Source: Brettanomyces bruxellensis (Eukaryota > Ascomycota > Pichiomycetes > Pichiales > Pichiaceae). From it: a stretch of 64,000 nucleotides of DNA. Under the pieces are notes generated by a model, which was not told the DNA's origin, did no database searches, and saw only the letters and a program-made list of their open reading frames with translations. Of the stretch, positions 21,783 through 32,022 are shown in pieces. The translations under genes and the position numbers were made by a program. Numbering within the stretch: the stretch's first letter is position 1; every line of letters begins with the position of its first letter. The stretch covers positions 1-64,000 of the forward strand of contig NC_054688.1 of assembly GCF_011074885.1 (NCBI RefSeq). The letters are read 5' to 3'.

Positions 21783-24704
21783 ATGAACTTTAAGAAATTT
21801 CTTCTTTCTGCCTGCATTACTTTTTTGAACAGCCAAGGCGTTCAAGCTATTGGAACAACTATCCAAACTACATTTTCTTCAAGGATAACTGGTGGCGTTG
21901 GTTGTCAATATGGTGATCAAGTTGGAACTGTGGATGGATTTGGGGCCACAATTTATTCATACCCTAATCAAGGCTCCGCCGGTTGGACCACTACTACTGG
22001 GGGGAAGTCCATAGTGAACACAAACTTTTTCATGAATGATTACAGTAAATACGGATTAAAAACGAGTACAACCGGCGTTCTAAATCCAACATTCACATGT
22101 GAGAAGGATGAGAATCATCCAGATTCCACAACGGAGGCATTTGGCGTTGAAGTTACCGTTCAGCATTTTCTCTTAGAGTTGGATGGCTATTTCTATGCCA
22201 ATGTCAGTGGCTTATACACATTTAGACTTCTTGCAGTTGATGATCTTGCAGCTGTTTGGTTTGGAAGTGGACTCTCCTGTTGTAATTCAGACGTTCCAGA
22301 GGATTCTGAAAGCCCTTCCTTCTGGGCTTCTTGGGATCGTACATCCAATGAAAACGGTGCCGCGGTTGCAAATCTTTACTTGACTGCCGGCATTTATTAC
22401 CCTATTAAGGTTAGATTTGCCAACACAAACAGGGCTGGTGCACTTGCTTTTGAAGTTGTTGATCCTTCCGGAAACACAATTAATGACTTCAAGGGTTCAG
22501 TCTACAGATTTGTTAACATTGAAAATCGTTGTACAACCGTGTCAGCAACCTTCCCATTTAGCACTCTTACTGTTTCAGATCAAGAAGATTCAACATTTGC
22601 TGTTCCTACTACAACTACTGATTCGGCAGGTGATGCAGTCAGCACGACTGTTGTTATTGTCGAGGTCTCTACCACTACCAAGCAGACCAATACACCTACC
22701 AGTACATCGTTCAATAATATGTTGGCGACAGTCAGCACATCTGAAACCACTAGCTCCGAAGTGTTATCAACAATCACCGAGGATCCAGACATTCCAGAGA
22801 CTATAACTACTACCAAGCTTACAACATTCACTAACTCGGATGGGTCTGTGGAAACCACCAGGATTGTTGTTATCGAAGTTCCAGGAACCACCACTACACC
22901 AGCAAACTTGACAAGCACTGGAGTTCCACAAAACACTTCGTCTATTTCAACTTCAGAATTTGTCAACAATACTCAGACAAGCATTGAGGTTCCACAAAAC
23001 ACTTCGTCCATTTTAACTTCAGAATTTGTCAATAACACCCAGACGAGCCTATTTGTGAACACAACTTCATATTGGAGCGTTCCTCTTACCACGAGTACCA
23101 GCAACACTAGTGATAGCACATCGAGCTACATTCCTTTTACTATAACCAGCAGTTCAGAAGTGTTATCAACCATCACTGAGGACCCAGACATTCCAGATAC
23201 AATAACTACTACCAAGCTTACAACATTCACTAACTCGGATGGGTCTGTGGAAACCACCAGGATTGTTGTTATCGAAGTTCCAGGAACCACCACTACACCA
23301 GCAAACTTGACAAGCACTGGAGTTCCACAAAACACTTCGTCTATTTCAACTTCAGAATTTGTCAACAATACTCAGATAAGCATTGAGGTTCCACAAAACA
23401 CTTCGTCCATTTTAACTTCAGAATTTGTCAACAACACTCAAACAAGTATTTTGATGAGCACATCCTCATCTTGGGAGAGTTCTATTTCAAGCAGTTCAAT
23501 AATGTTTTGGAATAGTTCTATTGCTATTACATCCTCGACGACAGTCTTGGTTTCAAGCACTAGCTCCGAAGTGTTGTCTACTATTACTGAGGACCCAGAC
23601 ATTCCAGAGACAATAACTACTACCAAGCTTACAACATTCACTAACTGGGATGGATCTGTGGAGACCACCAGGATTGTTGTTGTTGAGGTTCCTGGAACCA
23701 CTACAGTGTCTGAGTCAACGAGTGAGGAGGAGTCCAGTACATCTGCTACAACATCTTTGACGAATGGTATTACATCGACTCAGAACACATCTTTTACCAG
23801 TAGTCAGACTACAGAGAGTACATCGGACGCCTCGTCGACAAAAAGTGATAACATTGTTTCAGTCAGTGCAACTCCTGCAATTTCGAGTGAAAGCGTGCTT
23901 GTGAGCACAACATCCAATCTTGGAAGTTCGGTTGCAACCAGTAGCATCTCAAAGAGCTCACCTGTTAGCACTTCCTCACTTACAGGATCAAGTACAAGCA
24001 GCAGTTCTGAAGTGTTATCAACCATCACTGAGGACCCAGATATTCCAGAAGTTATGACTACAACCAAACTTACGACTTTCACTAACTCGGATGGATCTGT
24101 GGAAACTACTAGGATTGTTGTCGTTGAGGTGCCTGGTTCTACAAAATCTTCAACATCATCTATAGAAACAAAATCATTCATCTCCAGTGTGGTCACAGGA
24201 AACAATACTGCCACTGCCTGGAGAAGCTTGAGTACAAGCCAATTAGAGAGTTTCTCAAACACTTCAGCTGCTACTAGTTTTGAACAGTCGAACAAGGGAC
24301 TAAGCTTCACAGAAACCTCGTCAAGTATTCAGTCTTCAAGCAATACAGCATCAGCTTTGAAGACCTTGGTGACGAACACAATAAATAATGTGTCATCGCT
24401 CTCAAGTGAGACAGGAAAAGCGGAATTTTCTAACACCATTGATGTGTCCAACACAGAAGCAACATTCGGAGGAGCTTCAGCAACAACGAAGTCTCCATAC
24501 TCTTCGGCCAAAATTACTTCTTCCCCAACTCAGCACCATAGTACATATCCATCTACCACCATAACCATATCTCAACAGTCAGCAGAATCCTACGCAGGAA
24601 ACACCCCACAAATCAGCATTTATAGAGGTGGGGCAGCTGAGAGTTCCAATTTGAACAAATTTTACTTCGCTTTCGCTTTAATAGCACTTCTTCCTTTTGC
24701 ATAA
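21783..24704 (+). CDS. GPI-anchored cell-wall adhesin (flocculin) with PA14/GLEYA-type ligand domain
   Basis: Predicted surface adhesin of 973 residues. The chosen ATG (21783) gives a clear signal peptide, MNFKKFLLSACITFLNS, ending near QGVQA; an upstream in-frame ATG at 21726 would bury it behind 19 extra residues. Residues ~15-250 form a PA14/GLEYA-like lectin domain (CQYGDQVGTVDGFGATIY, later VSGLYTFRLLAVDDLAAVWFG, then paired cysteines in SGLSCCNSD), as in yeast Flo and Candida-type adhesins that bind surface glycans. The rest is a Ser/Thr-rich stalk with many NxS/T sites and four copies of a ~48-residue repeat beginning SSEVLSTITEDPDIP (nt 22755, 23154, 23575, 24006). The C terminus is hydrophobic (FAFALIALLPFA) after small residues, fitting a GPI-anchor signal. 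Telomere proximity is typical of such families. The ligand is unknown. Confidence 0.88.
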   Translation: MNFKKFLLSACITFLNSQGVQAIGTTIQTTFSSRITGGVGCQYGDQVGTVDGFGATIYSYPNQGSAGWTTTTGGKSIVNTNFFMNDYSKYGLKTSTTGVLNPTFTCEKDENHPDSTTEAFGVEVTVQHFLLELDGYFYANVSGLYTFRLLAVDDLAAVWFGSGLSCCNSDVPEDSESPSFWASWDRTSNENGAAVANLYLTAGIYYPIKVRFANTNRAGALAFEVVDPSGNTINDFKGSVYRFVNIENRCTTVSATFPFSTLTVSDQEDSTFAVPTTTTDSAGDAVSTTVVIVEVSTTTKQTNTPTSTSFNNMLATVSTSETTSSEVLSTITEDPDIPETITTTKLTTFTNSDGSVETTRIVVIEVPGTTTTPANLTSTGVPQNTSSISTSEFVNNTQTSIEVPQNTSSILTSEFVNNTQTSLFVNTTSYWSVPLTTSTSNTSDSTSSYIPFTITSSSEVLSTITEDPDIPDTITTTKLTTFTNSDGSVETTRIVVIEVPGTTTTPANLTSTGVPQNTSSISTSEFVNNTQISIEVPQNTSSILTSEFVNNTQTSILMSTSSSWESSISSSSIMFWNSSIAITSSTTVLVSSTSSEVLSTITEDPDIPETITTTKLTTFTNWDGSVETTRIVVVEVPGTTTVSESTSEEESSTSATTSLTNGITSTQNTSFTSSQTTESTSDASSTKSDNIVSVSATPAISSESVLVSTTSNLGSSVATSSISKSSPVSTSSLTGSSTSSSSEVLSTITEDPDIPEVMTTTKLTTFTNSDGSVETTRIVVVEVPGSTKSSTSSIETKSFISSVVTGNNTATAWRSLSTSQLESFSNTSAATSFEQSNKGLSFTETSSSIQSSSNTASALKTLVTNTINNVSSLSSETGKAEFSNTIDVSNTEATFGGASATTKSPYSSAKITSSPTQHHSTYPSTTITISQQSAESYAGNTPQISIYRGGAAESSNLNKFYFAFALIALLPFA
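22755..24145 (+). repeat. Intragenic repeats of the adhesin stalk
   Basis: Four copies of a unit encoding SEVLSTITEDPDIP followed by a KLTTFTN-DGSVETTRIVV segment begin at 22755, 23154, 23575 and 24006. The first two are followed by near-identical DNA for ~300 bases, each with a doubled sub-repeat encoding VPQNTSSI.TSEFVNNTQ. The later two differ more in the spacer. Near-identity at the DNA level, synonymous sites included, points to recent duplication or gene conversion within the gene. Confidence 0.9.
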
Positions 24705-27162
24705 GGGGGAGATGTTTTCGCTTCTTCATTTAGATTATGAATTAAATTTTTTACGTTTCAAACTATAGTAAACCTAGCATGCAAGTAAGCTGTAAGAATG
24801 TCGCTTTGATGATCCGCGAATGATTTACATTTAAAGCTGGAAGGAGGTATAATAAAGTGGTCTTAGCAGACTTTAATCTGTATCAGAAATTGTCGCAGCC
24901 AAATATTAAGTAATTCTTTAAATACTGGTAAACTTCATTTTTATTGCTCCTTTCCTCGCTAGCAATTAAGATATTCAATTATTTGATTAAAGAGGTCTTG
25001 AAAGTCGGGCTTGCCTAATATGAAATATATTTCTTGTCATAATGTTAGGAATCATGTAGTGTTAAGATTATAAATTAAGTACGACATCAATTATTTATGT
25101 AAAATTCTTATTAAATAATATATTAAGCACTTTCAAACAAGTATAGCAATACAAAGTACAAAAGGTAAATAGAAATGGGATTTTACCTACTGAATACCTG
25201 CTGAGAGACTTTTCCTTGGACATTAGACAAGATAGGGAAGATTTTTAGACGCGCCTATCGTTTACATATTACAGTGCATCCTTTCCATAATTGAACAATA
25301 TAACGAAGTTAGAAATTCAAACATCATTTCTTTGCCCTAAAATATAATTTGGAGCAGTAAATAATCCGTTATAATCAATAATTTTTGTAGTAACAGGAAC
25401 TCGGTAACTTACATGCTCGTACTTCAATCCTCAGCTTTCCGGGAGATGAAACGACAAGGGATAACTCTTAAACACTATAACAGGAATGCTATTACTTGCA
25501 CTTACTTTTATTATGCAAGTTATACCAATATGTGATATTGCATATTGTCAACAACAGTCCTTGAAGGCTGTTGAACATCATTGGTCTGATGCAGGGATGC
25601 AGACTGCTTAGTGACGCATGAACTACTTACTCCCTTTCATACGTAACTTCTTTCGCCTTTGAGACTTTCGACGTACTTTTTAATGTTCAAATGTTTGGAA
25701 GAATTATCCATCCACGAAGACATATTCTTACTGAAACCGAGAATCTGATGACATTGCATCGTGCTCTAGTGGTTAATTCGTTTGAAGTTCTTTTCTGACG
25801 GCAGTTACCAAATATAGTTCCGAATTCGCCGTCTTACAATATTCAGCCACCAACAATGTCATACTTGCGACAGACACATGATTTCGGTTACCTCATAGAA
25901 GGAAGCATGCTCAATTGCTTACATCGACAAAACCAACCGAGCGAAGTTGATTCTTGTAATTTCAAGCAGAAGACACAAGATAAAGGAAGAAAGTATAACC
26001 AAAAGAAAAGAAAAAACAACTCAACTTTTATGAAACAAAAAAGTAGATATTGGAGAGAAATCCGCCTCTAATTCAATAGGATCTGCGTGATCGTTTATAA
26101 TTAGGTGTACCATATTTCTCATGTACACCAATCTGATTACCACAAACCAGTCTATCTGATTAAATCAATTCTAAGTGCAAAATAATATACTATCGGGATA
26201 CAATCTATCTTATCATCAAAAAGTTGCGTATACCCGTTATAAAAAACTATCAAAATGTTCAATAACACCGTAACATCATTGCCTTAGAACTAGTAAAAAT
26301 GAAAATCATAGTAAAACAAAGGAAAAAAGTAAATATAATTTAACTACCAGAAATAATCAGAGCTCAATGAACTTCTTTGGCAATAAACATTTGCAAATAT
26401 CGGCCAAAGACCCATTTTGTGGGGTAATGTTAAGATAAGAGTGGTAATCAGTCAGCATTGCAAACCGAGAAGACTTTTCGTATGATTCCGGCTCCATATT
26501 TTTTTTCATCATTTCTATGCGTCTTTCGACAACATAAAAACATTCGAAAAGAAAAAAAGAATTTGCTCGCTAAAATTTAGAGACCTGACTCTGGATAATT
26601 TTAAATTGTATAAAGGTCAAATCTGATTCGTTACAGCTGAAAAAAATGAACAGAAAACAAGTAGGCTTTCGCTCAAAATGGCTTATTTTTAGATCTGAAA
26701 ATTTTTTTCTTCTTTCATAACAATACCGGAACTGCAATATGCTTAAACAAGGTTAGGCTCCATGGAGGGAAGAATCAAAAAAACACCCCCTCTAGAAGCA
26801 GACAGCCCACTGTGTTATTGCAAATTTGGTGAGGTTTTTAGGGTTATATTTACACAGTAGAATAGAAAATCAAAAAGAAATATAGCTGTACCAAGAACGT
26901 ACCGGTTTGCTCCGATGCTAGAGAGTAAGAAGAAATTCCCGGGACATGCACCCCGTATTTCTTGGGCTGCATAATCATGATGATTCATTTCTTGAAAATT
27001 TTCAACTTTGAAAATCCAACCCCGGGAAGAAAAATTCACCTTACATGAATTATATATAAAAGAAAATAGTCAAAGGTTTTATACTTTTTGGTTATTTTCA
27101 GAACTACACAGACAAGAAATTAAATTTGTTCGCTAATTCAAACACTTGCCATTAGTTCAGCA
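24705..27162. other. Intergenic region upstream of CYB2
   Basis: AT-rich, 2.4 kb, downstream of the adhesin and upstream of CYB2. Small frames (71 codons near 25.9 kb, 74 codons on the minus strand near 26.9 kb) have no recognisable features. GC-rich patches around 26935-27025 (CCCGGGA, CCCCGGGA) precede the CYB2 TATA element and could hold regulator sites, but none is identified. Confidence 0.5.
27051..27060 (+). promoter_or_regulatory. TATA box of CYB2
   Basis: TATATATAAA lies 112 bases before the CYB2 ATG, a normal yeast spacing. Confidence 0.55.
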
Positions 27163-28908
27163 ATGTATAGTCTTAGCAGAGAGGGAAAGCGTGCTCTGAC
27201 GAGAGCTCTTCATACCAGCACTAAGTGCTTAAAAGCAGGAAATGGTCTGCTTTCAGCTGGCAAGAAGTTTCATTTCAGGGAGAAGAACCGGTCAGCTGGG
27301 AACAAACGATCTGTGCACATATTTTCAGCTGCAACGGCAACAGTGGGAATAGCAGCATTGTTGTACAGCCAGCAGAGGATACAAAACGACTCAAAGAACA
27401 AACAGAAGAAGGAAGAAGAAGTTGTTAGAATTGTTCCAGTTGCTGAGTTTATTAAACACAACAAGCCAGATGACTGCTGGATTGCAATCGACGGAGAGGT
27501 GTATGATTTCTCAGACTTTATTCCAAATCATCCAGGTGGAAAGACACCATTGATTGACTACGCGGGCTATGATGCATCAGGATTATTCCACCTTATTCAT
27601 CCTAAGGACACTTTGCAGAACTACCTTCCACCAGACAAACATATCGGTAGGCTCAATGGAGAGGCACCTGCACATCCGGTGACGGATATTCATGAAGTTC
27701 AGAGAAGGCTTTATTTGAAGAACTTGCCGCCTTTGTGCCATTTGCAGAATCTTGATGATTTTGAGTATCTCGCACAAAAGATTCTTCCTACGCAGGCCTG
27801 GGCATATTACTCGTGCGGTGCCGGTGATGAGATCACAATGAGAGAAAACCATTACGCCTTCCAGCGTATCTTTTTCCGGCCAAAGGTTTGCGTTGATGTG
27901 AGTGACGTCGATTCATCAACAACTTTGCTTGGAACAAAAACAGAAGTTCCATTCTATATTTCGGCAACAGCAAGAGCTAGAATGGGTCACCCAGATGGAG
28001 AGCTCGCGCTGGCAAGAGGTGCAGGAAAAGAAGGTGTTATTCAAATGATCTCTACCAGATCATCGTACAGCTTGGCAGAGATCGCCAAAGCCAGACCTAA
28101 AGGAGCGACACAATGGTTCCAGTTGTACGTGAACGAGGACCATGAGGTGATGAAGAAAATGATTAGGGAAGCCGAGGATCTTGGAATGAAGGCACTTTTT
28201 GTCACAGTTGATGCTCCGGTTGTCAATAAGAGGGAGAAAAACATCCGTGCCAAGCAGCAGGCATTTGGTGCTACCACAAGGGACTCTGGACAGCCAACAG
28301 TCTTCACTGACTCTACATTGGAATGGAATGATATTAGAAACATCGTGAACTTTACGAAACTACCAGTTATGCTCAAGGGTGTTCAAAGAACAGAGGACAT
28401 AGTGCATGCAGCTGATGCCGGATGTCGTGGTGTCGTTCTTTCGAATCATGGAGGTAGAGAGTTGGACTTTTCACCTCCACCTATCCAAGTTTTGGCCGAG
28501 TCAGTTCCTCTCATCAACAGAATGGAGGGTGTTCATCCTGGATTTGAGATCTTTTTGGATGGTGGTGTTCGGAGAGGTGCCGACATATTAAAAGCAGTGG
28601 CCTTGGGTGATGGTAAGGTTAAAGTTGGTGTGGGTATTGGACGGCCATTTCTTTACGCCAACTCTGCATATGGCGAGGATGGTGTCAGGAAATGCATCCA
28701 AATCTTGAAGAACGAGATCGAAACGGATATGAGGTTACTTGGCGTTACCAAGATGAGCCAGTTGAACGCAAACTTTGTTGATACCAGACGCTTGCTTGGA
28801 TACAATGCAACAGATCTGTTGTATGACAATCTATACCAGCCAATGCAGCCAATCAAGTTTAAGAATGAGCTTCGCCAGGCTCGCAAGGCTGCACAGAAAG
28901 CTAAATAG
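27163..28908 (+). CDS. CYB2: L-lactate dehydrogenase (cytochrome b2), mitochondrial
   Basis: 581 residues, close to the 591 of S. cerevisiae Cyb2. It oxidises L-lactate to pyruvate and passes electrons to cytochrome c in the intermembrane space. The N terminus is basic and Ser-rich, followed by a hydrophobic stretch (HIFSAATATVGIAALLYS, residues ~52-69) fitting a bipartite presequence. A cytochrome b5 haem domain follows at ~88-165, with the axial-ligand motif HPGG at 123-126. Then comes the FMN-dependent alpha-hydroxy-acid dehydrogenase domain, with the active-site stretch SNHGGRELD and the FMN phosphate region LDGGVRRGADILKA. The ATG is the first in frame and is preceded by a TATA box. Such genes are usually lactate-induced and glucose-repressed. 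Paralogues with slightly different substrates exist in some yeasts. Confidence 0.95.
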   Translation: MYSLSREGKRALTRALHTSTKCLKAGNGLLSAGKKFHFREKNRSAGNKRSVHIFSAATATVGIAALLYSQQRIQNDSKNKQKKEEEVVRIVPVAEFIKHNKPDDCWIAIDGEVYDFSDFIPNHPGGKTPLIDYAGYDASGLFHLIHPKDTLQNYLPPDKHIGRLNGEAPAHPVTDIHEVQRRLYLKNLPPLCHLQNLDDFEYLAQKILPTQAWAYYSCGAGDEITMRENHYAFQRIFFRPKVCVDVSDVDSSTTLLGTKTEVPFYISATARARMGHPDGELALARGAGKEGVIQMISTRSSYSLAEIAKARPKGATQWFQLYVNEDHEVMKKMIREAEDLGMKALFVTVDAPVVNKREKNIRAKQQAFGATTRDSGQPTVFTDSTLEWNDIRNIVNFTKLPVMLKGVQRTEDIVHAADAGCRGVVLSNHGGRELDFSPPPIQVLAESVPLINRMEGVHPGFEIFLDGGVRRGADILKAVALGDGKVKVGVGIGRPFLYANSAYGEDGVRKCIQILKNEIETDMRLLGVTKMSQLNANFVDTRRLLGYNATDLLYDNLYQPMQPIKFKNELRQARKAAQKAK

Positions 28909-29224
28909 ATAGCTGTTAAACCATGCCTGAATATTTAAATATTTATTTACAACTGATTCGATTAATAGAGAATTTAAAGTTGGAATGTAATAGAGTTATC
29001 ATTGTATCATCACTGCTTATTACTTTATACCTAAGAAATCTCCACTCAATCGATTATACGAAATTCACTCCTTTTTTTTTATCTCTGAACAACCTCGAAC
29101 TTGCCATTGTACCTTTCTTGAACCTTAAGAATCAACTTAGTGATATCCATCATTTGTGTAGTTAACAAGATGGCGCCTGCATTTCTTCAAATTCACAATT
29201 GTAAATGGTTGATTAACGTTTTCC
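28909..29224. other. Convergent 3' spacer
   Basis: Short AT-rich region between the ends of CYB2 and the minus-strand Zn2Cys6 regulator. It contains only chance frames. Terminators for both genes are expected here. Confidence 0.5.
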
Positions 29225-31320
29225 CTAATTATACAATGCAGATGCTTCTTCGTCTCGCAAGGCTTTGACCTGCTTTCCTAAGCTAGCCAAAGTAATATTA
29301 ATTCTAATGAGAGCAGGTAGTATAATCGCAAGCTCTCTTGCATACGACTCCAGCCATCCTTTAAAATTCTTCACGCATGAAAATACAGTCAAAGACTGAT
29401 CCTTATTGTCAGCAGTGAACATACAGATTAGCATGAGATCACGAAAATACATGAATTGTGAACGTGAAAAATTATACCAAAACGAGCGAACCTTGGTGTG
29501 TGAGAGACTTTGGAGAAAGTTCACCATTTGCTTAAAAAGAATTATACTTTTGTTGTAATAATCATTACTGCACCTATCCCACGCTTGCTCTTGATACTTT
29601 ACCCTATTCACCAACATGCTTAGAACAAAATATGCCAATCTTATACTTTGATATGGAAATCCCTCGTCAAATTCTGCATTTTCATAGTTTTCGTCCCATT
29701 TTTTTAGTTCTGAATTACATATATCACATGCTTGCTGTACATCTTTGGAATCACGAGAATGCGAAAGAACCTGCTTTGCAAAATCACCCAAAATCCGTGT
29801 TAAATCAATCGATAACCAAAAACCCTCAGCGTCATCTAAAATGTCATCTATGTCGTCAAATATATCCTTAGTTCTATCTAAAGAAAGAGAAATTGGAACC
29901 GATATCGATGAAGGCAGAGATGAAGCAACCTTATTCCACTTTTCAAGGAGCTGGATAACATACCAAATACGCATTCTAAGGTTTTTTTCGTATTTCGGTA
30001 TATTCCAATCCCGGCAATCCAACTCAAGACCAAAAGAGAATGCAAGTGAGGTCATCATGCTTAAGAAAGAGCTTTCAAATGGAGTGATATAACCACACTT
30101 CTTAAAAGAATACATATGATAGAAGAGAATCATACATTTAATTGTCACCAAGGTTGGCGCGCTCAATTCTCTAATAATTTCATAATACGCAACAGAGAAG
30201 AATATACTGTCATCAAAAATGAATGCAAGTGGATCGTTCTTCAAGATGTCCAAGCCATACTGTGGAATAGTTGTATCATAGGCAATAAAAGGGTAGACAA
30301 TCTTGTACAAGAGAAGCAACCAAAGTGGGTGCTTAAACTCCGTTTCACCTTGTGAGATCTTTCCAGGCGGATCGGCCAAAAATTCATTGATAGTTGACCC
30401 ATCTATAATGGGAAGGCTTGCCAAAATGTGTTTAACATAAAGAATTACAATATTAGGAATGTGTGGACGAAGTAAATCAGCACGGGAAAGATATTCATCG
30501 AGATCCAAACCAGGTGTGAGAAACTTGTAATTCTCTCTAACAGCAACGGATGTTTTCTTATAAGCAAAGAGCGCACTATTTGTAAAAGGAGGCATTGACG
30601 ATACACCGGGTGACATTCTACTTTCTGAGATTAAGCGAAAAAACTTCGTTGGAAAATAGCATTCATTGCTCTCATTGTATCTAAAAAACCTGTGCCTTAA
30701 AATAGGATCATACTCTCCAAGTAGGCCATAATGTATCCCACCATATGAATGATATTCGAGACTTTTAACGGGAGGTGATGATTCAAACGAGTTTCCCATA
30801 TTATTGGCAGCTGCATCCACATTTGGTTGAAGTGACAATCCAGCAAGATCAAAGTATGTAGCATTTTCATCCAAAAAGATGTCAAGCCAATCCGTGTCTC
30901 CAAAAGGTGGTAGAAGCTGAATATCTTTCACCTTATGTTCGATCTTACTCCGATCTGCTGAAGTTTGTCGTCCCTGATGTGATCTTAAATTGTCTTGAAA
31001 TGCACTACCAACTGTATCTCCAAGTCCGAATTTGAGTGACTTTCGGCATTTACCGAGCTTGTAGAAGAAGGTGATGCAGAAGACATCGAATGAGAATATT
31101 GGCCAGCCATATCTGATCTACTATGCACATCTCTTATACATGCAATTCCTTTTTTCTTACAATTAGTGCAAACCCCATCTATATCCAAAACACATTTCTT
31201 CTTCGCTTTTTTACACGCCTTGCAACTCCGTTTTCGGACACTTTGATGTGGGGTGATATCCGGTCGCTGCCTCTTTCCACTTCTCAGTTTTAGTACCTTA
31301 AACATGAGCGAAGCTTTCAT
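29225..31320 (-). CDS. Zn2Cys6 transcription factor, coding frame split near 31.0 kb
   Basis: Two overlapping minus-strand frames make one fungal zinc-cluster regulator of about 690 residues. The 5' part (31320-30985) starts MKASLMFKVLKLRSGKRQR and carries a complete binuclear cluster CKACKKAKKKC...CTNCKKKGIAC (spacing C-2-C-6-C-7-C-2-C-6-C). The 3' part, open from before 31030 down to 29225, has the helical middle-homology region typical of the family (for example WLDIFLDENATYFDLAG near its start and FGLELDCRDWNIPKYEKNLRMRIW). The frame must step back by one base between about 31040 and 31010. An 80-base intron (GTAAAT...CATCAG) would also fix it but lacks a good branch point. It could be functional, a recent pseudogene or a base-calling error. 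Target genes unknown. Confidence 0.6.
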
Positions 31321-32022
31321 GCCAGGTAATATTCCAACAAATTATTAGGTGCTGGTATTAATAATCAAGGTCAGAAAGCAATAAACCTTACTCATTTAGA
31401 TCTTGAATTGAGTGGTTCGGAACCACCGCGACATTTTTTTTTTCGGATGTCTAATTTGAAAAAAACGTCTCAAATCGGCGCGTCATTTATTTATTAGTTG
31501 CTACTTCATCCTTTCTCTTTAACTGTTCCTAGTTTCATCTTCGGGCAAGCTTTTAATAGCACCAAGAGTTGCTCGCAATTTTCTGTAATTTTAGTAGCTC
31601 CCATGATCAATATTTTTTGGGAGGATTTGTAATTTGAAGAAAGCATATAGAAATATACCCGTTCGTTGAGACAGAGCCAAAAGAGTTATTCGATCTGGTA
31701 TATTGACAATGCGTTAATGCGTAGAATATTTAAAAGTAAACAATAGAGTAAAGAAATAAATTACTTTCAGTATCAAGAATTCCTAACCACTCATTAAAGG
31801 AAAGGACAAAGGCACAAAACAATGCCTACATTGGTATTGCATGCACAGAATTAAAATAAAGTAGAAATACATAATTGCTTCTGTGCTTGCGAAGAAGTTG
31901 TTGAAAGTACAAAGGTGAAAAAGAATACACAGAATAAAGGAAGGGGTGGCTAAACAGTCATTCAAAGAAAAAGAAATTCTGAACGACAAACCTTCTTTAT
32001 AAACCAGACAAACAGACAAGCA
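31321..32022. other. Spacer between two minus-strand regulators
   Basis: Upstream region of the split zinc-cluster gene and 3' region of the next one. AT-rich with one T-run near 31434-31442; no gene is supported. Confidence 0.5.
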
